Assembly (NCBI GenBank): GCA_003219355.1
Contig: QHOQ01000045.1
Location: 5,255-11,040 of the forward strand
DNA: 5,786 nucleotides
Reading direction: 5' to 3'
DNA from: Verrucomicrobiota bacterium
GTDB lineage: Bacteria > Verrucomicrobiota > Verrucomicrobiia > Chthoniobacterales > UBA10450
Below the pieces are notes generated by a model. The model saw only the letters and a program-made list of their open reading frames with translations, had not been told where the DNA came from and made no database searches. Position 1 is the first letter of the stretch. Every line of letters begins with the position of its first letter. This document shows, one piece after another, positions 1-5,705 of the stretch. Position numbers and translations under genes: made by a program.

Positions 1-53
1 CAACAATCACGGCGTAGCTTCAAACGTTATACTTCGTCGTTTATCATCGCCTT

Positions 54-1061
54 ATGCCTGCGATCGAATCTTCCGGATTAACCAAAGTCTACCGCACCTA
101 CCGCAAGGAGCGTGGTCTTTGGGGTTCGATCAAAGGTCTCGTGAAGCGACGACACGATGAAACGCGGGCGGCCGATGATGTTTCGTTTCAAATCGAGCAA
201 GGCGAGTTTGTTGGCTTTCTCGGCCCGAACGGCGCGGGCAAAACTACCGTGCTCAAGATGCTCTCGGGGTTGTTGAATCCCACCTCCGGTGATGCGCGTG
301 TACTCGGCTTCGTTCCTTGGGAACGGCGCAACGAAATGAAGCGGCAGTTCAGTCTCGTGATGGGCCAGAAGAATGCGCTCTGGTGGGACCTGCCCGCGCA
401 GGAATCGCTCGAACTCAATCGCGCCATTTACGGAATCGATCGCACACGCTTCAAAAAAGTCGTCAACGGATTATCGGAACTCCTCGAAGTCCAGGACAAA
501 ATGAATGTGATGGTGCGCGAATTGTCCTTAGGCGAACGAATGAAGATGGAGCTCATCTCCGCGCTCATTCATCAGCCGCGCGTTCTTTTTCTCGATGAGC
601 CGACTATTGGACTCGATGTCGTCAGTCAAAAGCGCGTCCGCGAATTTCTGCGCATCTATAACGAGGAGCATCGCATCGTCACACTGCTAACAAGCCATTA
701 CATGCAGGACATCGAAGAACTCTGCCATCGCGTCCTGATCATTGACCACGGCAAGATCTTCTTCGACGGACCGCTCACAGAGATTATCGATCGATTCTCC
801 GGCTACAAACTAGTCAGTCTGACCTTCGAAAAAGAAGCCACGCGCGACTTTTCCGCATTTGGCGAAGTGATCGAACAAACGCCGGTTTCCATTCAATTGA
901 AGGTGCCGCGCGCCAAAGTCACCGAGACCTGCCGGCAACTGCTCGAAGCTTGTTATGTCAGCGATATCAATGTCCAGGAAGTGCCCGTCGAAGAAGTGAT
1001 CCGCCAGCTTTTTGGCGAGCGAGCTGACAAGGCCAGCTCGGAACGAGACGGTCAAAACTGA
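54..1061 (+). CDS. ABC transporter ATP-binding protein (COG4586-like, ABC-2 exporter type)
   Basis: This is the cytoplasmic nucleotide-binding subunit of an ABC-2 type exporter; the substrate cannot be told from sequence. The full ATPase set is visible: Walker A GPNGAGKT at residues 57-64, a Q-loop glutamine at about 105 (VMGQKNALWW), signature LSLGE at 157-161, Walker B VLFLDEP at 177-183 and the H-loop histidine at 215 (TSHYMQD). The signature is LSLGE rather than the textbook LSGGQ. The N-terminal stretch with GLWGSIKGLVKRR before the conserved DDVSF strand, and the roughly 90-residue C-terminal extension, match the layout I know for the COG4586 family. The ATG at 54 is the first one after an in-frame TAG at 15-17 and gives the expected family N-terminus, but no clear Shine-Dalgarno precedes it. 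Members of this family usually sit beside two ABC-2 permease genes. None follows here, because the next gene is convergent, so partners must lie upstream of the window or elsewhere. Confidence 0.93.
   Translation: MPAIESSGLTKVYRTYRKERGLWGSIKGLVKRRHDETRAADDVSFQIEQGEFVGFLGPNGAGKTTVLKMLSGLLNPTSGDARVLGFVPWERRNEMKRQFSLVMGQKNALWWDLPAQESLELNRAIYGIDRTRFKKVVNGLSELLEVQDKMNVMVRELSLGERMKMELISALIHQPRVLFLDEPTIGLDVVSQKRVREFLRIYNEEHRIVTLLTSHYMQDIEELCHRVLIIDHGKIFFDGPLTEIIDRFSGYKLVSLTFEKEATRDFSAFGEVIEQTPVSIQLKVPRAKVTETCRQLLEACYVSDINVQEVPVEEVIRQLFGERADKASSERDGQN
1020..1040. repeat. Perfect 7-bp inverted repeat near the convergent gene ends
   Basis: CGAGCTG at 1020-1026 and CAGCTCG at 1034-1040 are perfect complements around a 7-base loop. 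The hairpin lies inside the last codons of the ABC ATPase gene and 12 bases past the stop codon of the opposing epimerase gene. No T-run follows it on either strand, so it is not a standard intrinsic terminator. It could still protect an mRNA 3' end or end leftward transcription, or it could be chance within coding sequence. Confidence 0.3.
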
Positions 1062-1906
1062 CTGAAGCTTGGCAGAACGCTTTTTTCCATCGCATCCGCG
1101 AATGTTGGATATCTCGGTGTCCAGCCAATGGTGCGCAATTTTGCATTGCTCACGCGTTTATTGCTCTCGCCGCGCTTGCGTTGCACCGTCAACTTTCCGA
1201 CCCGTGGAAGGGGACAATTTAGTCTTTCCGCCAACCAGCGGTAACATCCACTTTGCCGAATCGGCTGGTCGTCAACCACGTTGTAAATTTGTTTTGCTTG
1301 CGGTTGTCGATCTAACAATAAAAAGAGGGCAGCGGCGATGTCGTCTCGATGCACTTGGTTAATAAACCGATCGCTTTCTGGATCGACAGTCGCTTCGCCC
1401 GATAGGAACTTGCTCAGCAACGCCGACCGCCCGGGTCCGTAAATTCCGGCGAGCCGCGCTACGATACCGTCATGGACGAGGACCAGGTTTTCTGTTTCAA
1501 GCAGGGTTCGGCCCGTCTCGCGGGTCGGTTTGGTCTCACTCTCTTCGGTTACCCACGATCCATCCGTTTGTGCATAGACACTGGTGCTGCTTGTAAAAAC
1601 GACTATCGATCCACCAAATCGATCGAGAAGATTGCTTGCGCCATTTAAGTAAATTTGCCGATAAGTATCGGCGTTGCCGCCGCCGGAACTGGCGCAATGG
1701 ATTACAGCATCAAATGTCCCCGCGCGTCCGTTAACCCGAGCCCGGTCTGTGATATCGACCGCGTAAACCGGATAATGTTTACCGACAAGCAGGCCAGCTG
1801 ACTCTGGTGAACACGTCCAGCCTTCCACCGTCCAGCCCGCCTCGTGGAACAAATCCGCAGCTGCCTGCCCAACATAACCGCATCCGGCGATCAAAATGCG
1901 CGGCAT
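1052..1906 (-). CDS. NAD(P)-dependent epimerase/dehydratase family protein, YeeZ-like
   Basis: This is a 284-residue, single-domain extended short-chain dehydrogenase (Rossmann) protein, probably cytoplasmic. The N-terminus carries the nucleotide-binding glycine motif GCGYVG at 8-13. Further family landmarks are the strand VVFTSSTSVY at 102-111, RLAGIYGPGR at 151-160 and NQVHRDDIA at 183-191. A C-terminal block, KRVSNAKLRTIGWTPRYP (250-267), is one I associate with the E. coli YeeZ branch of the family. The usual catalytic Tyr-x-x-x-Lys is not present at the expected place: residues 129-139 read RETGRTLLETE. YeeZ-type proteins share this loss, and their reaction is not established, so I give no substrate. 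The ATG at 1906 starts the Rossmann strand directly, as in the family. It lies 12 bases after the scpA stop, which suggests co-transcription, although no Shine-Dalgarno is evident. Its 3' end overlaps the ABC gene by 10 bp. Confidence 0.9.
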   Translation of the reverse strand: MPRILIAGCGYVGQAAADLFHEAGWTVEGWTCSPESAGLLVGKHYPVYAVDITDRARVNGRAGTFDAVIHCASSGGGNADTYRQIYLNGASNLLDRFGGSIVVFTSSTSVYAQTDGSWVTEESETKPTRETGRTLLETENLVLVHDGIVARLAGIYGPGRSALLSKFLSGEATVDPESDRFINQVHRDDIAAALFLLLDRQPQAKQIYNVVDDQPIRQSGCYRWLAERLNCPLPRVGKLTVQRKRGESNKRVSNAKLRTIGWTPRYPTFADAMEKSVLPSFSQF

Positions 1907-1918
1907 CGACTTGCACGT

Positions 1919-2644
1919 TTACGCTGCAGCCGGCGCGATTTCGATTTCGTCAAAGATGCTCCTCTGGATCGCACGGACTTGTTTAAGACGAATCAATTCC
2001 AGAAGGGCGAGGAAAGTCACAGCGACTTCGACGCGCGAGATGACGGCTCCAAACAAATCTGAGAATCGAACAGCCCCAGCACCTGCCACCCGCTTCAAAA
2101 TTATATCGATCTTCTCCGAAACGCTAAAGCGCTCGCCGAAAATCTCCTGCATATCGTGCCGCGCTTCCACCCGCTTGATGACCGTTTGAAATGCATTGAT
2201 CAGCTGGAAAATTCCAACTTCACCCAGCCGAAGCGGCTGATCGCGGTCCGGAGATGAGCCTCCTGTGCGCGCGAAAATACGCTCTTGTTCGAGCTCGCGC
2301 AGATGCAATTGCCCAGCCGCTTCCTTGAATTTTTTATATTCGATCAGTTGCCGAATTAAATCCCAACGCGGATCATCTTCCCCGGCATCTTCTTCAGGTG
2401 GCTGTTGATCGACCGGCAGCAGGCTGCGGCTTTTCAAGTAAATTAGGTTTGCCGCCATAACGATGAACTCGCCAGCGAGTTCGATATTCAGCTCCTTGAA
2501 CGCTTGAAGATATTCGAGGTACTGGCGAGTGATGCGTTCAAGCGAAACATCATAAATATCGATCTCATCCTGCTTAATCAGGTAAAGCAGGAGATCGAGC
2601 GGTCCTTCGAAAACCTCGAGCTTGACCTTGTAATCGCCTTCCAT
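1919..2644 (-). CDS. scpA: Segregation and condensation protein A (kleisin of SMC-ScpAB)
   Basis: ScpA is the kleisin that bridges the SMC ATPase heads and binds ScpB, so that condensin can compact and segregate the chromosome. The protein is 241 residues, a usual length. The diagnostic N-terminal motif FEGPLDLLL is at 12-20, followed by the helical block AANLIYLKSRSLLP at 64-77 that belongs to the SMC-neck-binding domain. A variable acidic linker comes next (about 80-93). The C-terminal winged helix includes VAVTFLALLELIRLKQV at 207-223 and binds the SMC head cap. I chose the ATG at 2644 because it puts the conserved DYKVKLEVFEGPLDLL block right after the start, as in other ScpA proteins. 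An in-frame TTG at 2668 would add eight residues and cannot be excluded. scpB, often the next gene, is not in the window; the downstream neighbour is the YeeZ-like epimerase. Confidence 0.95.
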   Translation of the reverse strand: MEGDYKVKLEVFEGPLDLLLYLIKQDEIDIYDVSLERITRQYLEYLQAFKELNIELAGEFIVMAANLIYLKSRSLLPVDQQPPEEDAGEDDPRWDLIRQLIEYKKFKEAAGQLHLRELEQERIFARTGGSSPDRDQPLRLGEVGIFQLINAFQTVIKRVEARHDMQEIFGERFSVSEKIDIILKRVAGAGAVRFSDLFGAVISRVEVAVTFLALLELIRLKQVRAIQRSIFDEIEIAPAAA

Positions 2645-2743
2645 GCGTCGCGCCCTGAATCTAGGCAACCGACCGCGTAAAGTAAACGCTGGCGACCGAC
2701 CAATTGACGAAGCTTGTCGATCTGCGGAAAATTTCTCCGTGAA

Positions 2744-3859
2744 CTAAGCGTCTACGGCGTTTCGGTGGACCCAAACGCTGTTCACAAGTCCGAGTCCAAA
2801 CATGATCATCAGCACAAACGAGCCGCTGTAACTGATCAACGGCAGCGGCACGCCCGTAATCGGCAGCATCGAGATCGTCATTCCCATATTCTGAAAGATA
2901 TGGGTGAAGATGAGCGCTGTAATTCCAACGGCCAGCAGTAAGCCCAATTGATCGCCCGCAACAAACGCGACGAAGAGACAGGTTAACAATAGCAGAGAAA
3001 ACGCGCCGATGAGAAACATTCCTCCGACAAATCCCCATTGCTCGCCGATCGCGGAAAAAATGTAGTCGTTGTGCACCGCTGTCGCAGGCAAAAACCCAAG
3101 CTCGATTTGCGTGTTTGGCGCCCTGAATCCTTTTCCCGACCAGCCGCCCGATCCAATCGCAATGAGCGACTGATTGATCGCCCAGGCAGCTCCTTGCTTG
3201 TCGATATCGGGATGAGTAAAGGCGGTGATCCTTTGCTGCTGGTACGGTTTCAAACCCAAGTGGATCGCGATCGGAACGAAAGCAATGCCGATAAGAATGA
3301 CGCAAATTAAGTAGCGCAGCGGAAAGCCACCGACGAACAACAGCGCCAGGAGCACCGGTACCCAAATGATCACTTCGCCAAGATCCGGCTGCATCAGAAT
3401 TAGAAGACATGGTGCTCCTGCGATCGCTCCGCATAGCAGCAACCGCAGCATCGGATGCATCTCGCGAAATTGAGTTAAGAACAGCGCCAATACCATAATC
3501 CCGGCGACAACCGCAAGTTGCGCAGGCTGAAAGTTGATTGGCCCTAAATGCAACCAGCTGCGCGCGCCATAAACTCGCTGCCCGATAAACTTCGTCAGAA
3601 TCAAAAAGAAAATACCAGCGAGATACATCGGCAGCGCGCCCCAGCGGATCCAGCGATAGTCAATCAGACTCGTGACCATGAATGCGAAAAAACCGACTGC
3701 GACCCAGTTCGCCTGCTTGCGCCAGAAATCTGCCGCAACGGAATCTCCGCGCATGTAAGTCGCGCTGTAGATTGCCACCACACCAAAAATCGCAAGCGCA
3801 AGCATGTTCACCAGCAGGAGCCAGTTGAGCCCAAGCAACTTTCGAAGGAAAGGCGTCAT
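2744..3859 (-). CDS. rodA: Rod-shape-determining SEDS peptidoglycan glycosyltransferase RodA
   Basis: RodA is an inner-membrane SEDS protein that polymerises lipid II into glycan strands for side-wall growth, normally with a class B PBP (PBP2) and the MreBCD machinery. The 371-residue protein is almost wholly hydrophobic, with about ten membrane segments. Landmarks are GARSWLHLGPINFQPAQ at 98-114, QPDLGE at 157-162, HNDYIFSAIGEQWGFVGG at 263-280 and GVPLPLISYSGSF at 336-348. Asp265 in HNDYIFS corresponds to the catalytic aspartate of RodA/FtsW. The GARSWL/QPDLG pattern and the lack of a long N-terminal tail favour RodA over FtsW. Two usually conserved stretches differ from consensus: QPAQLAVV where QPSELAK is expected, and YSGSF where YGGS is usual. 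I chose the ATG at 3859 (MTPFLRKLLGLNW), a normal RodA N-terminus. The reading frame extends to a TTG at 3925, which would add 22 polar residues. No mrdA or mre gene is adjacent; scpA follows about 100 bp downstream. Confidence 0.93.
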   Translation of the reverse strand: MTPFLRKLLGLNWLLLVNMLALAIFGVVAIYSATYMRGDSVAADFWRKQANWVAVGFFAFMVTSLIDYRWIRWGALPMYLAGIFFLILTKFIGQRVYGARSWLHLGPINFQPAQLAVVAGIMVLALFLTQFREMHPMLRLLLCGAIAGAPCLLILMQPDLGEVIIWVPVLLALLFVGGFPLRYLICVILIGIAFVPIAIHLGLKPYQQQRITAFTHPDIDKQGAAWAINQSLIAIGSGGWSGKGFRAPNTQIELGFLPATAVHNDYIFSAIGEQWGFVGGMFLIGAFSLLLLTCLFVAFVAGDQLGLLLAVGITALIFTHIFQNMGMTISMLPITGVPLPLISYSGSFVLMIMFGLGLVNSVWVHRNAVDA

Positions 3860-3972
3860 GCCGATCTGGTTCGCTGAGATTTCGGGGCTATCATGGAGCG
3901 GGACCAAAAACTCTGTTGATTTCAAGGACGAGTCAACTCTTGAGCAAGCTCCGGCCTCATTTTCAAAATGGT

Positions 3973-3992
3973 AAAATCCGTTCGCCGATTTT
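3973..3992. repeat. AT-rich inverted repeat upstream of rodA
   Basis: AAAATC at 3973-3978 and GATTTT at 3987-3992 are perfect 6-bp complements around an 8-base spacer. The dyad lies about 115 bp upstream of the chosen rodA start. Neither strand shows the T-run that would follow a terminator, so an operator-like site or chance are the options. A second short dyad, GGTCC-C-GGACC at 3998-4008, is close by. Confidence 0.3.
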
Positions 3993-4051
3993 GATTGGGT
4001 CCCGGACCGGTCGATCCAAGGAACTCAATTCGATCTGAAAGGAAATAAAAT

Positions 4052-4198
4052 ATGGAGGCGCATAAAGCCATAGGCCGCTGCAATTCGCCAGAGACCATTT
4101 CAAACCCGTTATTTCCGGGCGCTAGGCAATCGAGGTCCTGTTGTGTCTATAAGCCTCGCCGGTTGGAGATTATCCGTCTTAACATCCGGAAACAATAG
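4052..4198 (+). CDS. Possible small ORF, 48 residues, unknown function
   Basis: An ATG at 4052 opens a frame of 48 codons ending in TAG at 4196-4198. It is preceded by an AAAGGA Shine-Dalgarno (4038-4043) with 8-base spacing, one of the best ribosome binding sites in the window. The product starts MEAHKAIGRCNSPE and ends RLNIRKQ. It is strongly basic with three cysteines (10, 30, 31, the last two adjacent) and has no membrane segment or signal peptide. I recognise no family. It stops 126 bases before the chosen start of the SprT-like gene and points the same way, so it could be a small protein or a leader peptide. A frame this long also arises by chance fairly often, so the call is weak. Confidence 0.25.
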   Translation: MEAHKAIGRCNSPETISNPLFPGARQSRSCCVYKPRRLEIIRLNIRKQ

Positions 4199-4311
4199 AT
4201 CGATACAAATACTTGGTGTTCAAATGCTTGCATGATTTTATTCGCAAAGGTGACCACTTTTCTTGTCACTCGGGCAAAGGCCGTTAAAGTAGTCTCCACT
4301 TGTCCGTTCTT

Positions 4312-4316
4312 GAGGA
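4312..4316 (+). promoter_or_regulatory. Shine-Dalgarno deciding the start of the SprT-like gene
   Basis: GAGGA lies 8 bases before the ATG at 4325, ideal spacing for ribosome binding. The earlier in-frame ATG at 4232 has nothing comparable before it. This supports translation from 4325. Confidence 0.5.
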
Positions 4317-4324
4317 TCACGCAG

Positions 4325-4783
4325 ATGGCAAAGCAGACGAAGCCAAAAAGGAAACTCGCCCACCCGAGGCTTCCGATGCAAGGGCAGTTGAACCTGCAGG
4401 ACGAAGGTACACATTTCGATCTGCGTCCGATTTTTGAAAAATTGAACGAACGATATTTTGGGGGGCGGCTGCGCAGTTACAAAGTAATGTGGGGTCGACG
4501 GCGCAAACATCGTCCGAGAGAATATTTCGTCTTTGGCACGATCCAGGAGGAAGACCGCGTCATTCGAATCAATCCATTACTAGATCAAGCCTTCGTACCC
4601 CTTTGGTTTCTCCAATACGTGCTTTATCACGAAATGCTGCATTCAGTGGTACCGGACGAGAGCGTTAGGGGAGGACGCCGGCGCGTACACACCGAAGAAT
4701 TTAATCGCCGAGAGCGGGAGTTTCGAAACTACCGTCGCGCACGGCGCTGGGAAGAAGAAAATCTGTCGCGCTTCTTGCGCTAA
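4325..4783 (+). CDS. SprT-like zinc-binding metallopeptidase-fold protein
   Basis: This is a small (152-residue) basic protein with the SprT-like zincin domain. The zinc motif HEMLH is at 102-106 (YVLYHEMLHSVVP) with the glutamate expected to act as general base. A third ligand candidate is His122, 16 residues later, in RRVHTEEFNRREREF. The N-terminal helix LNERYFGGRL at 40-49 is the characteristic SprT-like opening (E. coli SprT and eukaryotic Spartan share it). The protein ends in an Arg-rich helix, and I see no C-terminal zinc-ribbon cysteines such as some SprT proteins have. Spartan cleaves DNA-protein crosslinks, but activity for short bacterial members like this is unproven, so function is left open. 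A longer start at 4232 (183 residues) is possible, but its first 31 residues look non-conserved and lack a Shine-Dalgarno. The gene is monocistronic here and convergent with cdaA. Confidence 0.85.
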   Translation: MAKQTKPKRKLAHPRLPMQGQLNLQDEGTHFDLRPIFEKLNERYFGGRLRSYKVMWGRRRKHRPREYFVFGTIQEEDRVIRINPLLDQAFVPLWFLQYVLYHEMLHSVVPDESVRGGRRRVHTEEFNRREREFRNYRRARRWEEENLSRFLR

Positions 4784-4803
4784 GCGGCGGCCTCAGCGCC
4801 TTT
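4777..4803. terminator. Weak GC-rich hairpin between convergent genes
   Basis: GCGCT at 4777-4781 pairs with AGCGC at 4795-4799; after a one-base mismatch two further pairs form around a GC-rich loop. The hairpin overlaps the SprT-like stop codon and is followed on the plus strand by CTTTCC, a poor T-tract. It may help end rightward transcription before cdaA, but it is not a textbook terminator. Confidence 0.25.
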
Positions 4804-4829
4804 CCGTCGTCGTCGTGCCAGAGGGCCCT

Positions 4830-5705
4830 TCAGACGGCGAGGCGGTCGTCGCTACGTTCTTTTTGATCAGGTACCAAAGGGTTGTCGCGAGCAGGAGGGA
4901 GATCAACTTCGCGCGCCAGTTTTTCAGGATCAGTCTCTTCATAATTGCTATGCAATAAAATTTCCGCGATACGCTGACGAAATGTTTCGGGAGTAAAATT
5001 GCGCTCGATCCGTCGTCGATGGCAAATGGAAATGCTGCCGGTCTCTTCCGAAACTATCACCGCAACGGCGTCCGATTCTTCTGTGATTCCGAGGCCGGCG
5101 CGATGGCGCAAGCCGAGGCTTCGATCCAGCGTTTCGCGTTGACTAACAGGGAAAATACAGGCCGCGGCTGCGATCCGGCTGTTGCGCACGATGACCCCGC
5201 CATCGTGAAGGGCGGCTTTGGGATGAAAAATTGCCAGGAGGAGCTCGACAGAAAAATCGCCATCGATCGTCACACCAGTTTCTTCATACACGCGAATCGA
5301 CGTATCGCGCTCGATCGCGATGAGCGCACCGAACTGTTTGTTTGCCAACTGCGCCACTGCTTCGGCGAGATCGTGAACGGTTTCGCGTTTTTCGCTCGTG
5401 AGAGAAAAAATTGGATGTCCGCCAAGCGCAGCCAGGCCACGCCGCAACTCCGGTTGAAAGATCACTACTAAGGCGACCGCAAGAAAAACCGAAAAACTGC
5501 GAACAAGCCATCCGATGACAACCAGGTTGAGCAACTGCGAAATCAGCGTCAGCGTCAGAAAAACGATTGCCAGGCCGGTCAATACTTTCGCGCCGCGCGT
5601 CCCGCGGAAATAAAGATAGCCATAGTAGATCGCCACGCTCAGCAGAACGATTTCGAAGGCGCTGCGCCAGCCCCTGAGCCAGAGATGAACAAGTTCCTGA
5701 ATCAT
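4830..5705 (-). CDS. cdaA: Diadenylate cyclase CdaA (DacA/YbbP family), membrane-bound
   Basis: CdaA condenses two ATP into the second messenger c-di-AMP. The 291-residue protein has the family plan. Hydrophobic segments lie at about 17-33, 41-68 and 70-83 near the N-terminus. The DisA_N cyclase domain follows from about residue 100 to 235, with a charged C-terminal tail. In the domain, FGALIAIER is at 125-133 and LHDGGVIV at 166-173. The RHR motif is at 200-202 in LGLRHRAGLGITEESDAVAV, and it contacts ATP phosphates in known enzymes. The first catalytic motif reads Asp-Gly-Gly (168-170) where Asp-Gly-Ala is the usual form; the metal-binding Asp is kept, so activity is likely. The ATG overlaps the folP stop as ATGA, with AAAAGG at 5710-5715 as Shine-Dalgarno, pointing to translational coupling. 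The usual partner gene for the regulator CdaR/YbbR does not follow; the downstream neighbour is convergent. Confidence 0.95.
   Translation of the reverse strand: MIQELVHLWLRGWRSAFEIVLLSVAIYYGYLYFRGTRGAKVLTGLAIVFLTLTLISQLLNLVVIGWLVRSFSVFLAVALVVIFQPELRRGLAALGGHPIFSLTSEKRETVHDLAEAVAQLANKQFGALIAIERDTSIRVYEETGVTIDGDFSVELLLAIFHPKAALHDGGVIVRNSRIAAAACIFPVSQRETLDRSLGLRHRAGLGITEESDAVAVIVSEETGSISICHRRRIERNFTPETFRQRIAEILLHSNYEETDPEKLAREVDLPPARDNPLVPDQKERSDDRLAV

Larger units (their letters stand above)
3860..4324. other. Divergent intergenic region between rodA and the SprT-like gene
   Basis: This stretch must carry the promoters for rodA (leftward) and the SprT-like gene (rightward). I could not find a -35/-10 pair with good spacing on either strand, so no promoter is called. 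It does contain an AT-rich inverted repeat (3973-3992), a small GC-rich one (3998-4008) and a possible 48-codon small ORF (4052-4198). The two edges, 3860-3925 and 4232-4324, stay open in the frames of rodA and the SprT-like gene. They would be coding if the longer start options are real. Confidence 0.7.

Noticed and set aside
28..33. TATACT resembling a -10 box just upstream of the ABC ATPase gene
   Set aside because: It matches five of six consensus bases, but no -35 element is present at proper spacing and the window starts too close upstream to judge.
2645..2668. Eight-residue ScpA extension from the TTG at 2668
   Set aside because: ScpA proteins normally begin just before the VFEGPLDLLL block, which the ATG at 2644 provides.
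2721..2740. Imperfect palindrome CGGAAAATTTCTCCG between rodA and scpA as a terminator or promoter element
   Set aside because: The arms contain mismatches, the loop geometry is poor and no T-run follows, so nothing supports a function.
2661..3434. A 257-codon open frame on the minus strand overlapping rodA
   Set aside because: It is a frame-shifted shadow of rodA: rich in Arg, Ser and Cys, with no family motif, while the rodA frame has clear SEDS motifs and membrane segments.
3860..3925. N-terminal extension of RodA from the TTG at 3925
   Set aside because: The 22 added residues are polar and unlike RodA N-termini, and the start would be a rare TTG; the ATG at 3859 gives the normal length.
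4232..4324. N-terminal extension of the SprT-like protein from the ATG at 4232
   Set aside because: There is no Shine-Dalgarno before 4232, whereas GAGGA is well placed before 4325; the extra 31 residues show no recognisable SprT feature.
4822..4829. AGGGCCCT palindrome right after the cdaA stop
   Set aside because: It is an 8-bp palindrome with no loop and cannot form a terminator hairpin; likely chance.
5019..5471. A 150-codon plus-strand open frame opposite cdaA
   Set aside because: The cdaA frame carries the cyclase motifs over the same bases; the plus-strand product looks like random antisense translation.
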